Program-made: the position numbers and the translations under genes
Assembly (NCBI GenBank): GCA_046313675.1
Contig: JBKBXU010000025.1
Span: 1-24,413 of the forward strand
DNA length: 24,413 nucleotides
Reading direction: 5' to 3'
Source: JBKBXU01 sp046313675
Lineage (GTDB): Bacteria; Bacteroidota; Bacteroidia; Cytophagales; Cytophagaceae
In this document: positions 8,182 through 15,485 of the stretch, piece by piece
Numbering within the stretch: position 1 is the first letter of the stretch
Layout of the letters: every line of letters begins with the position of its first letter
The notes under the pieces: generated by a model
The model's input: the letters and a program-made list of their open reading frames with translations, nothing else
What the model was told of the DNA's origin: nothing
Database searches by the model: none

Positions 8182-9487
8182 GGAAGTATCCGTGGCTATT
8201 GCCGGAGCCGGTCTTGTCGGTTCGATGTTGGGAAGCCTCTTAGCAAAACACGGTTATAAGGTTGACATTATTGAGAAGCGAAGCGATCCCAGAACGGTAG
8301 ACTTTAGCGAGGGGCGATCAATTAACCTGGCATTGAGCCATAGAGGAATGCGTACACTGGAAATGGCCGGAGTGAAGCATCAGGTCCTTCAGAAAGCCAT
8401 TCCTATGAAGGGAAGAATGATTCATAATGAGGATGGCAGCCGTCATTTTCTACCTTATGGAAAGGAAGGACAACAAATTTATTCTGTTTCAAGAAATGAA
8501 TTAAATAAAGTTCTTATAAATGCAGCTGAAGAATCCGGGGCAAACATTGTATTTGATCGTAAGATCTCAGATATAAACTTAGCAGATTTAAATCTTGACG
8601 GAAGGAATTTTGATTTTCTTTTTGGTGCTGACGGGGCATTTTCTCAGGTTCGAAAAACCCTGGTAGAAGAAGGGAAATCAGAAGAAGAGTTGCATAGCCT
8701 TATGCATGGGTATCGGGAATTGACGATGCCCCCTATTAATGGAAACTTTGCTATGGAGCCAAATGCTTTACATATTTGGCCGAGGGAGCAGTTTATGTTA
8801 ATTGCCTTGCCTAATGCCGACAAAACATTTACCTGTACACTGTTTCTCCCATTTGAGGGAGAGCAGTCCTTTGACCGGCTTAAATCGCCTGTGGATTTAA
8901 ACCGCTTTTTTTCCCGTTACTTTGCGGATGTTTTACCACTTATTCCAAACCTGGCCGATGTGTTTTTTCAACATTCAGCCTCCTCACTAACTATGGTAAA
9001 AGCTTTTCCCTGGGTTTACAAATCGGTGTGTTTGCTGGGTGATTCAGCCCATGCTATTGTCCCATTTTATGGTCAGGGCATGAACGCAGGTTTTGAAGAT
9101 TGCAGGGTTCTTTATTCATTGATTTCAGCGGGTTCTCTTTCAGGAGAAACTCTGTTGGAATTTCAGAAGGAACGTAAAGTAAATGCGGATGCCATAGCAG
9201 CACTTTCAATGCGAAATTTTGTAGAAATGCGTGATCTTGTTAAGGACAGGGATTTTCAATTGCGGAAAAAAATTGAAGCTAAACTTCATGAGGACTTGGA
9301 TGATTTGTACATTCCCTTATACACCATGGTTACCTTTAGTGATAAACCATATTCAGAAGCTTTAGAGGTTTCAAAAAGACAGGATGAGCTTTTTGAAAAG
9401 ATTTTGCAGATCAAAGATATTTATGAGCAATGGGAAGAAGACGATGTCTGGAATAAGATCAAAGCCATGGCAAGAGAGATTAGGTAA
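8171..9487 (+). CDS. kmo: Kynurenine 3-monooxygenase
   Basis: A 438-residue FAD- and NADPH-dependent aromatic hydroxylase converting kynurenine to 3-hydroxykynurenine. Seen: the N-terminal Rossmann motif G12-x-G14-x-x-G17 in I-A-G-A-G-L-V-G, R-S-I-N-L-A-L-S-H-R-G typical of KMO, the FAD-ribityl motif G-D-S-A-H-A-I-V-P-F-Y-G-Q-G-M-N beginning at Gly290, and F-E-D-C after it. It overlaps kynU by 11 bases, so translation is coupled. With haaO and kynU it covers every step from kynurenine to the quinolinate precursor. The first two steps (tryptophan dioxygenase, kynurenine formamidase) are absent from the window. Confidence 0.95.
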   Translation: MKDKEVSVAIAGAGLVGSMLGSLLAKHGYKVDIIEKRSDPRTVDFSEGRSINLALSHRGMRTLEMAGVKHQVLQKAIPMKGRMIHNEDGSRHFLPYGKEGQQIYSVSRNELNKVLINAAEESGANIVFDRKISDINLADLNLDGRNFDFLFGADGAFSQVRKTLVEEGKSEEELHSLMHGYRELTMPPINGNFAMEPNALHIWPREQFMLIALPNADKTFTCTLFLPFEGEQSFDRLKSPVDLNRFFSRYFADVLPLIPNLADVFFQHSASSLTMVKAFPWVYKSVCLLGDSAHAIVPFYGQGMNAGFEDCRVLYSLISAGSLSGETLLEFQKERKVNADAIAALSMRNFVEMRDLVKDRDFQLRKKIEAKLHEDLDDLYIPLYTMVTFSDKPYSEALEVSKRQDELFEKILQIKDIYEQWEEDDVWNKIKAMAREIR

Positions 9488-9505
9488 AATATATTCTATC
9501 GGCCA

Positions 9506-10087
9506 TTAACAATCACCGCAAATAATGGCAATTTCTGAAATTCTGACCGTTGTATCTGCCGGATGGGATTTTTTATCAGGCCTTACCAATATGCCTTCTC
9601 CTGGTAAACTTACCCAGTAATTGCCGTTCATGTAAATGGTCTCCGTCGGTTCATCCAGAAGTTTTGCCAGGCGGCTCCCAACCTTGATGCCAGAACGGGT
9701 TTGAAACTTTGGGCTGTTGGTAAATATACGGGTAATATAGCCGGTGGCCTGAAAGCTTTCCGCCCTGAGCCATTCTTTATCATTAATAAAAACCACCTTT
9801 CCGTTCCACCCCAGTCCGGATTTTTCTATTAAGGTGTCCTTGGTAGATAGATAGGATAAAGAGAGGCTGTCCAGTTGTTTATAGATCAGGAAATGGCCTA
9901 TTCCTACAGAAGTTATTTCCGAGTCATTTTCCGGCAGGTCTTTAGGCCAGGAGCGGGTGATCTTTTTAACCATTGGCTCATGATTTACATGTACCAAGGT
10001 ATCCCCCGAAGTTATTCCGGAATTTTCCGATTGATTGCAGGAGATCAAACAAAACATGATAATTATACTGCTCAGAACCTGTTTCAT
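9506..10087 (-). CDS. Small lipoprotein of unknown function
   Basis: 193 residues from the ATG at 10087. This start gives a textbook lipoprotein signal (MKQVLSSIIIMFCLISC, lipobox L-I-S-C with Cys17). The open frame extends 54 codons further upstream to 10249, but that extension reads through the intergenic repeat and would bury the signal peptide, so it is rejected. The mature part ends in a disulfide-prone C-G-D-C and contains an S-P-K-F-x-T-x-x-G-I-K-V-G stretch reminiscent of other uncharacterised Bacteroidota proteins. It is convergent with kmo (18 bases between stops). No known domain recognised; probably attached to the outer membrane or periplasmic face. Confidence 0.75.
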   Translation of the reverse strand: MKQVLSSIIIMFCLISCNQSENSGITSGDTLVHVNHEPMVKKITRSWPKDLPENDSEITSVGIGHFLIYKQLDSLSLSYLSTKDTLIEKSGLGWNGKVVFINDKEWLRAESFQATGYITRIFTNSPKFQTRSGIKVGSRLAKLLDEPTETIYMNGNYWVSLPGEGILVRPDKKSHPADTTVRISEIAIICGDC

Positions 10088-10168
10088 ACGCCAAAAGTAC
10101 AAATTACCTGCACTTAAAAAGATTTTCATGTGAAAGATTTTACCTATTAATGCAACTATTTGAAATAA

Positions 10169-10283
10169 GGTTCTGTTGAACCTGAAATATGCAATAGAAC
10201 TTTCTATTACGTAGCAAAAATACTTCAAATCAGCCGCTTCGCTACGCAAATACGCTGATTTATTGTTCTTTGGTACTCATGAC
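10169..10283 (+). repeat. Dispersed structured intergenic repeat, copy A
   Basis: Homologous to 21023-21112 in the same orientation. Shared blocks include G-A/G-AATATGCAATA (10184-10196, 12 of 13 identical) and a near-identical stretch at 10253-10283 running from CGCTGATTT to TACTCATGAC. Three hairpins can be drawn: GGTTC-tgtt-GAACC (10169-10182), AATAGA-actt-TCTATT (10193-10208) and AAATCAGC...GCTGATTT (10227-10234 with 10254-10261, 19-base loop). Arms that differ from copy B still pair. The repeat fills most of the 242 bases between the divergent lipoprotein and TUDOR-like genes. No transposase or coding potential is visible. A MITE/REP-type element or a structured RNA are both possible. 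Confidence 0.7.
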
Positions 10284-10329
10284 GAAATCTACGCATAATC
10301 CAGGTTGAAGAAAAAATAAAATTGATACT

Positions 10330-10548
10330 ATGGCCATTCGAAAAGGAACATTTGTTCGATATAAAAAGGGTAGTAATTTTACGATGGGTAAAGTCGAGCG
10401 ATCGTATGCGGGCAAAGCCACTGTTCAGGTTGATGGCGTTACCATAACGCGTCATGGAAGCCGAGACAATCGGGTGTTGTTGATACGCGATCATCTCGGC
10501 GGACATGAGCTGAAACTTCTCAACGAAGTAGAACGGATTCGTCAATAG
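10330..10548 (+). CDS. Small basic protein, Hva1/TUDOR (DUF2945)-like
   Basis: A 72-residue basic protein. The layout K-G-x-x-V-R-Y followed by a short loop, G-K-V, V-x-V-D-G-x-x-I-T-R-H-G-S-R-D-N, then L-L-I-R-D and L-K-L-L-N-E-V-E resembles the DUF2945 family (hypervirulence-associated TUDOR domain), small SH3-like barrels with a conserved T-R-N-G-S/A-x-x-N/D-P motif. Family assignment is from memory of this pattern and moderate. Function is unknown, possibly nucleic-acid or protein binding. The last 7 bases overlap the tail of the oppositely oriented TPR gene. Upstream lies repeat copy A. Confidence 0.75.
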   Translation: MAIRKGTFVRYKKGSNFTMGKVERSYAGKATVQVDGVTITRHGSRDNRVLLIRDHLGGHELKLLNEVERIRQ

Positions 10549-11252
10549 TTACTATCCCAGGGTTTTTCCTGTACAAATATTCCTTTCGGATCCCGCTCTT
10601 TGGATGAAAGCTCCATCACAAAATCGGGTAATATCATTGCCCACCCTGTTTCTTTACACTTTTCCAAATAAGCCCATGACAGCTTGTATTCCTCCCTTAA
10701 ATAGGCATTGATGGCAAGCTTGTATAGGGCTTCGCTATTTTCCGGCTCTGCCGCTTCAACCTCTGTGAGCAAACGGTTGGAAATGTATAAAAGCCGTTTT
10801 TTGTTGTTTTCAGAAATGTGTTTTCCCAAAGCCTTATCCATATAGGCCGTAGCTAAGTTAATTTTTAATGGAACATGTCCCGGGTTTTTCTTTAAGCCCA
10901 TTCGGAACATTTCCAAAGCCTTATCGGGATGCTCTCTACGTCCCATTATTGAACCAAATCCCCAGTATACATCGGGATTATTTTCATCAAGAAGCCAGGC
11001 CTGATTAAAGCGAAACATGGCGGTATCAAGAATTTCCCGATGAAAATAAAACCAGCCTTTCTCAATAAAATATTCAGCAGCTTTTTTTTGGCCACCATCA
11101 ATAGTTTGCATTCTCTCAATAAATCGTTTATCCTCCTTCTCTTGTGAAGCAGGTTTCTTTGCACCTCCAAACATAGGCTCATGATTGAAGCTTTGTCCTT
11201 TCAATCCCGCAGCCCCCGATAACAATATGAGTAATAACAAACTCCTCTTCAT
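10542..11252 (-). CDS. Secreted tetratricopeptide-repeat protein
   Basis: 236 residues with a clear signal peptide (hydrophobic L-L-L-L-I-L-L, cleavage near G-L-K-G-Q). Residues about 58-190 contain TPR-like helix pairs, including A-M-F-R-F-N-Q-A-W-L-L-D-x-x-N-P and A-L-E-M-F-R-M-G-L-K-K-N-P-G-H. The C-terminal segment is Trp-rich and ends W-D-S-N-Y. Likely a periplasmic or cell-surface scaffold; partner unknown. An alternative-frame ORF inside this gene is a shadow. Its stop overlaps the convergent small TUDOR-like gene by 7 bases. Confidence 0.85.
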   Translation of the reverse strand: MKRSLLLLILLSGAAGLKGQSFNHEPMFGGAKKPASQEKEDKRFIERMQTIDGGQKKAAEYFIEKGWFYFHREILDTAMFRFNQAWLLDENNPDVYWGFGSIMGRREHPDKALEMFRMGLKKNPGHVPLKINLATAYMDKALGKHISENNKKRLLYISNRLLTEVEAAEPENSEALYKLAINAYLREEYKLSWAYLEKCKETGWAMILPDFVMELSSKERDPKGIFVQEKPWDSNY

Positions 11253-11279
11253 TTCTCTTCCCTTCGTTTCTACTTAATT

Positions 11280-11321
11280 AACGCCTGTTTCCCTTTGGAG
11301 TTTAGAAAAACAGGCGTTTTA
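11280..11321 (+). terminator. Strong hairpin with T-rich 3' flank in a divergent intergenic region
   Basis: A perfect 11-bp inverted repeat, AACGCCTGTTT (11280-11290) and AAACAGGCGTT (11308-11318), with a 17-base loop. It is followed on the plus strand by TTTTATTTT and further T runs to about 11337. The T flank makes it an intrinsic terminator for plus-strand transcription only. It lies between two genes that diverge (starts at 11252 minus and 11429 plus), so it could block read-through from the convergent small gene at 10330. On the minus strand it would lie in the 5' leader of the TPR gene. Downstream, TATTTTTG at 11342-11349 matches the -7 promoter consensus for the next gene, but without an upstream TTG element. 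Confidence 0.6.
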
Positions 11322-11428
11322 TTTTCACTTTTTTTCTAACCTATTTTTGTGCATTTTTCGTACTATTATAGTTATTGGCAACTAATTTGCAATGTTTGGG
11401 TTATCTCTAAACACAAAACAGTCCCGCA

Positions 11429-12895
11429 ATGAAAAAATATTATATTTTTTGTGCCTTGATGGCTTATTGTTTGGCCTCATTTTCTCAGGATTTTGAAAGG
11501 AAAGCATATAATTACGATACGCTGACATTGTCTGAAAGTCCTGGTTGTGATGATCAGCAATTTGATCTTCTTCAGCAGGTGTATAGCAAGCTCGAGGAAG
11601 GCAAAAGTAAGCAGGCTGTAATACTGGCAAAGAAGTTTTATCAGGGAGAAGGGTCATGCATATATATGCATGAGGCATATGGCTGGAGTCTTTTTAGAAG
11701 CGGAGAGTGGCTGCAGGGAGTAGAAGTTTTGGACAAGGCAATAGATTTGCTTGGGGGACATCCTGACCTGGTTTTACGAAGGGCTTATATGAGTATAGAA
11801 ATGGCCGAATTAGGCGTGAGTCAGCGTAACATAGATGGCAATTCTGTTTATTATGGAAAGGATCGGGCTTTACCATACGATGAGGAACAGTTTAAAAAGG
11901 CAAATTATGAAGCGGCACTGGCAGACTTTACCTACATCGCCAGAAACTATGACGACAGGAACGAAGAACTTCAAATCATAGCTTATATTCATCAGCAGAA
12001 CGGGGATCATTTGAAAGCCATTGAGGTCTTGCATGAATTGCTAAATGTGGACGATTACAAAGACAATGCGATGGTTCATATTGCTGATAATTATATAGCA
12101 ATGGGTCAATACAACCTTGCAGAAGTCATACTTCTGGATCTTGAGAAAAAACTCCCCGGCCAGCCAATTATCCAGAAAAGTCTTTATAAGGTTTACATGG
12201 CTTTAGGAGAACATGAGAAAATGGCCTTGTGTGAAAAGAAGTTTTATTATCACCAATGGGTTCCATCGTTTCTTGAATGGCCTTTTACGGAGAAGAATTA
12301 TGAACTTGTCGAGTTTTTTGTAGCCGATAATCCGGTAAAAGAAAAGGAAATGATGCTTGCTGCAATAGTTAAAGAAAAAGACCGGGAAGTCGCCAGAAAT
12401 CTTTGCCTGACCATTTTGATGGTACATGCCAACCATGGAAATGGAATAGAGAAGAAAGCATCAGAAGCTTTGGTTAAGATGGGTAAAGAAGTGGTTCCGG
12501 ATGTAATTGCCTTATTTAAAACCCCTGATATTTCAACCTGTACCATGGGAAATACCGCTCAGATACTTGCAGAAATAAAGGATTCCCGAGGTTGGCAGCC
12601 GCTTGTTGATTTTTTGCCGGTCATGGCCAATATGCCATTTACGATGATTCCTCCTAATGTTCCGGAGCAGTTAATACGCTTTGACTCTAAAAAAGGAGCC
12701 AGTGCCTTGTTGGTTTTTATACAGAAGTCAATGCGTGAAGATGTGGCTGATAGCTCGACGCCGGGTTTTTCTACATACATGTTTTACTATCCTTTGAAGA
12801 AGATTAAGAAAAAGAATCTTGAAAAAATGGCTCGGGATTTAGATTTTACCGGAGAAGAGATTGCAGACCTTATGGATAAGGTTTATAAGGATTGA
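11429..12895 (+). CDS. Secreted TPR protein with HEAT-like C-terminus
   Basis: 488 residues. Signal peptide 1-20 (MKKYYIFCALMAYCLASFSQ). The N-terminal half holds TPR-like helical repeats (e.g. A-Y-G-W-S-L-F-R-S-G-E-W-L-Q-G-V-E-V-L-D-K-A, and about residues 190-260 with D-Y-K-D-N-A-M-V-H-I-A-D-N-Y-I-A-M-G). The region about 310-470 looks like HEAT-type repeats (A-S-E-A-L-V-K-M-G-K-E-V-V-P-D-V-I-A-L-F and I-L-A-E-I-K-D-S-R-G-W-Q-P-L-V-D-F-L). No catalytic motif seen. Probably a periplasmic protein-protein interaction platform. A TonB receptor follows 100 bases downstream on the same strand, but a separate candidate promoter lies between them. Confidence 0.82.
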   Translation: MKKYYIFCALMAYCLASFSQDFERKAYNYDTLTLSESPGCDDQQFDLLQQVYSKLEEGKSKQAVILAKKFYQGEGSCIYMHEAYGWSLFRSGEWLQGVEVLDKAIDLLGGHPDLVLRRAYMSIEMAELGVSQRNIDGNSVYYGKDRALPYDEEQFKKANYEAALADFTYIARNYDDRNEELQIIAYIHQQNGDHLKAIEVLHELLNVDDYKDNAMVHIADNYIAMGQYNLAEVILLDLEKKLPGQPIIQKSLYKVYMALGEHEKMALCEKKFYYHQWVPSFLEWPFTEKNYELVEFFVADNPVKEKEMMLAAIVKEKDREVARNLCLTILMVHANHGNGIEKKASEALVKMGKEVVPDVIALFKTPDISTCTMGNTAQILAEIKDSRGWQPLVDFLPVMANMPFTMIPPNVPEQLIRFDSKKGASALLVFIQKSMREDVADSSTPGFSTYMFYYPLKKIKKKNLEKMARDLDFTGEEIADLMDKVYKD

Positions 12896-12913
12896 ATTAG
12901 AAATTAAGAACAA

Positions 12914-12931
12914 TTTAGTTTATCCACTAAA
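12914..12931. repeat. Small inverted repeat after the TPR/HEAT gene
   Basis: TTTAGT (12914-12919) and ACTAAA (12926-12931) flank a 6-base loop, giving a perfect 6-bp dyad 18 bases past the stop. No T-run follows, so it is at best a weak terminator or a second operator for the TonB receptor gene. Confidence 0.25.
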
Positions 12932-12962
12932 CAGGTAAGTACTAACATTTCAAAATAATTAG

Positions 12963-12982
12963 TAGATTTGGAAAATTTTCCA
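12963..12982 (+). promoter_or_regulatory. Candidate -7 element overlapped by a 14-bp perfect palindrome
   Basis: TAGATTTG (12963-12970) matches the Bacteroidota -7 consensus TAnnTTTG. A perfect palindrome, TGGAAAATTTTCCA (12969-12982), begins on its last two bases and ends 13 bases before the TonB receptor ATG. No TTG is found at the expected -33 spacing. The arrangement suits an operator at which a bound protein blocks transcription start. Promoter call from consensus only. Confidence 0.4.
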
Positions 12983-12995
12983 TATCTGACTAAAA

Positions 12996-15392
12996 ATGAA
13001 AACTTACCGAATTCTGCTGTGCATCATTTTTTTTGTAAGCACGACAGCCACTGCACAACAAATTAAGCAGACCATTCGCGGCAGAGTGATTGACACAGAC
13101 ATGAAATTTCCTCTTGCCGGAGTTTCCATACATGTTTTCTCGCCAACCGATACGCTCTTTGGGGCATCCGACGACAATGGATATTATCAAATAGACAATG
13201 TTCCTGTTGGAAGGGCTACACTTCGCTTTCAAAGTTTGGGATACCGTGACATAACTATTCCGGATGTTCTTGTTCATTCGGGCAAGGAAGTGGTGATGAA
13301 CATTGAGATGCAGGAAACACTGGAAATAGTAGATGAGGTCGTAATTGAAGGGCAGGCCAGGGAGAAAGGCCAGCCTAAAAATGATATGGCCAGCGTCAGT
13401 GTGCGATCCTTTAACGTAAATGAAACCAAGCGATATCCTGCCAGCCGGGACGACATTGCCCGCATGGTTGAAAACTTTGCTGGTGTACGCGGAGCCGATG
13501 ATGCACGTAACGATATTATTATACGGGGAAATTCCCCAACAGGGGTTTTGTGGAGATTGGAAGGGTTGGATATTCCTAATCCCAATCACTTTGCCGTTTT
13601 TGGCACTACCGGGGGCCCGGTAAACGTGCTGAACAATAAAGTCCTCGGCAACTCAGACTTCTTTACGGGTGCTTTTCCTTCAGAATATGGAAATGCCATT
13701 GGCGGTGTATTTGATGTTCGTATGCGTAATGGAAACTATGAAAAACGGGAACATACATTTCAGTTGGGCTTTCTTGGTATTGAAGGAGTTTCCGAAGGGC
13801 CAATCTCAAGAAAAAACAATTCATCGTATATTTTCAGCTATCGCTATGCTACCCTGGCCATGATGGATCGTATGGGGTTCAACTTTGGTGCCGCCGGCGC
13901 TCCGTCCTATCAGGATGCCTCATTAAAACTTAATTTTCCTTTGAAAAACGGAGACAACTTGTCCGTATTTGCGGTGGGCGGAATAAGTGATATATCCATA
14001 ATTGAGGAAGATCGGGATACGACACAATGGTCTTTTGGGAGAGCAGGCCGGGATATCCATTTTGGCTCCAGAATGGGTGTAGCCGGAATTTCTTATCGTA
14101 AAAATTTCAACAAGACGACCTATTCACAGATGACCATAGGTGTGACCAATCACACCATGTACAGCAGGTACGACACCCTTGGCGCAGAAGTGATTTCACC
14201 GGGCGATACCATGGATGTAAAAGGCAGGCAATACACAGCGGATTTCAGCACCTCCAGAGCAACTATGTCCTGGTTTGTCCATAAAAAGCTTACTCCAAGA
14301 CACCATATTAAGGGAGGGGTATTTGCCGATTATTTCTTTTTCAATATGCAGGATGTATACTGGAAGCGGAGGCTGAACAACTATCAATTGGAAACATTTG
14401 CCGATGAAACGACGGCACTTTTCCAGCCATACATTCAGTATAAATTTGTAGCGACAGAAAGACTTATCTTCAACGTTGGTTTACACTATCAACATTTTAC
14501 CCTCAATGCCAACAGCAGGGCTTTGGAGCCTAGGGCCGGTATGCGTTGGAATTTTGCCGATAATCAGGCCTTGAGCGCCGGCATAGGATTGCATAGCCAA
14601 ATGCAACCACAGTATTTGTATTTCCAGTTAGATACGGCACAAAATCACCATGTTCAGCATAACCGCCATATCGGATTTACACGAAGCCAGCATTATGTAC
14701 TTGGTTATGACCGTAGGATTGGGAAAACCCTGAAATTCCGGACGGAGGTTTATTATCAATATTTATTTAATGTTCCTGTGGAGCAGTTCCGCATGTCTTC
14801 TTACTCAGCAGTCAACTTGGGAGGAGGGTTTAATTTCGCTCGTCCTCGAACCCTGGTAAATACAGGAACCGGCGAAAATTATGGAATTGAATTTACGGCA
14901 GAGCGCTTTTTTAATAGGGGCTACTACTTTCTTACCACACTTTCATTGTATGAAAGTACCTATCGGGGAAGCGATGGTGTACGGAGGCAAAGTGAGTTTA
15001 GCGGAAACTATACATTTAACTCTCTTGGAGGTTATGAATTTAAACTTGGGGAAAAGAAAAACACCATACTGGGGATAAGCGGCAGGGTGGTTCTGGCCGG
15101 CGGAAGAAGGTATACCCCAATTGATGAGCCACTTTCGGCCATTGAAGGGCAGGCAATGTTCCAGGAGGACGAGGCTTATACGCTTCAATATCCGGAATAC
15201 AGGAGAATAGATGTGCGCATCAGCTTACGGAAAAGCTTAAAGAAGTTTTCTCATGAATTGTCCTTAGACTTGATTAACGTGACCAACCGGGCCAATGTCC
15301 TTACACAAACCTATGACCCGGCCCGAAACCAGGTGATTTTTGAAACACAGTTAGGCTTTTTGCCATTGTTAAATTATATCATTGATTTTTAA
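12996..15392 (+). CDS. TonB-dependent outer-membrane receptor with carboxypeptidase-regulatory domain
   Basis: 798 residues. Signal peptide about 1-21 (ends T-A-T-A-Q). A CarboxypepD_reg-like beta-sandwich covers about 25-115 (G-R-V-I-D, L-A-G-V-S-I, G-Y-Y-Q-I, L-R-F-Q-S-L-G-Y, D-E-V-V-I-E-G). The plug domain follows at about 120-240 (V-R-G-A-D-D, I-I-I-R-G-N-S-P-T-G, G-A-F-P-S-E-Y-G-N-A-I-G-G-V-F-D-V). The remainder alternates hydrophobic residues in barrel strands and ends in Phe, the usual outer-membrane signal. No SusD partner is adjacent, so it is less likely to be a glycan SusC system; ligand unknown (siderophore, peptide or other). Long minus-strand ORFs over it are shadows. Between its stop and the radA stop lie 93 bases holding only a weak 5-bp hairpin (15436-15448). 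Confidence 0.92.
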   Translation: MKTYRILLCIIFFVSTTATAQQIKQTIRGRVIDTDMKFPLAGVSIHVFSPTDTLFGASDDNGYYQIDNVPVGRATLRFQSLGYRDITIPDVLVHSGKEVVMNIEMQETLEIVDEVVIEGQAREKGQPKNDMASVSVRSFNVNETKRYPASRDDIARMVENFAGVRGADDARNDIIIRGNSPTGVLWRLEGLDIPNPNHFAVFGTTGGPVNVLNNKVLGNSDFFTGAFPSEYGNAIGGVFDVRMRNGNYEKREHTFQLGFLGIEGVSEGPISRKNNSSYIFSYRYATLAMMDRMGFNFGAAGAPSYQDASLKLNFPLKNGDNLSVFAVGGISDISIIEEDRDTTQWSFGRAGRDIHFGSRMGVAGISYRKNFNKTTYSQMTIGVTNHTMYSRYDTLGAEVISPGDTMDVKGRQYTADFSTSRATMSWFVHKKLTPRHHIKGGVFADYFFFNMQDVYWKRRLNNYQLETFADETTALFQPYIQYKFVATERLIFNVGLHYQHFTLNANSRALEPRAGMRWNFADNQALSAGIGLHSQMQPQYLYFQLDTAQNHHVQHNRHIGFTRSQHYVLGYDRRIGKTLKFRTEVYYQYLFNVPVEQFRMSSYSAVNLGGGFNFARPRTLVNTGTGENYGIEFTAERFFNRGYYFLTTLSLYESTYRGSDGVRRQSEFSGNYTFNSLGGYEFKLGEKKNTILGISGRVVLAGGRRYTPIDEPLSAIEGQAMFQEDEAYTLQYPEYRRIDVRISLRKSLKKFSHELSLDLINVTNRANVLTQTYDPARNQVIFETQLGFLPLLNYIIDF

Positions 15393-15485
15393 AGCAGGGT
15401 AAACTTGGGCAATGATTGGATATGGGTTTATGAGGATAACATTGTTATTAAAGGCTATTCGATTCAGGATGACCTATAATGATCA

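Noticed and set aside
10088..10249. N-terminal extension of the lipoprotein ORF
   Set aside because: It reads through the dispersed repeat and would put the lipobox signal peptide at residue 55; the ATG at 10087 gives a standard lipoprotein.
10225..10545. 106-codon minus-strand ORF antisense to the small TUDOR-like gene
   Set aside because: Covers the repeat and the opposite strand of a better-supported gene; no recognisable features.
12990..13589. 199-codon minus-strand ORF over the start of the TonB receptor gene
   Set aside because: Shadow of the receptor: its sequence lacks a coherent domain, while the plus frame has signal peptide, regulatory domain and plug.
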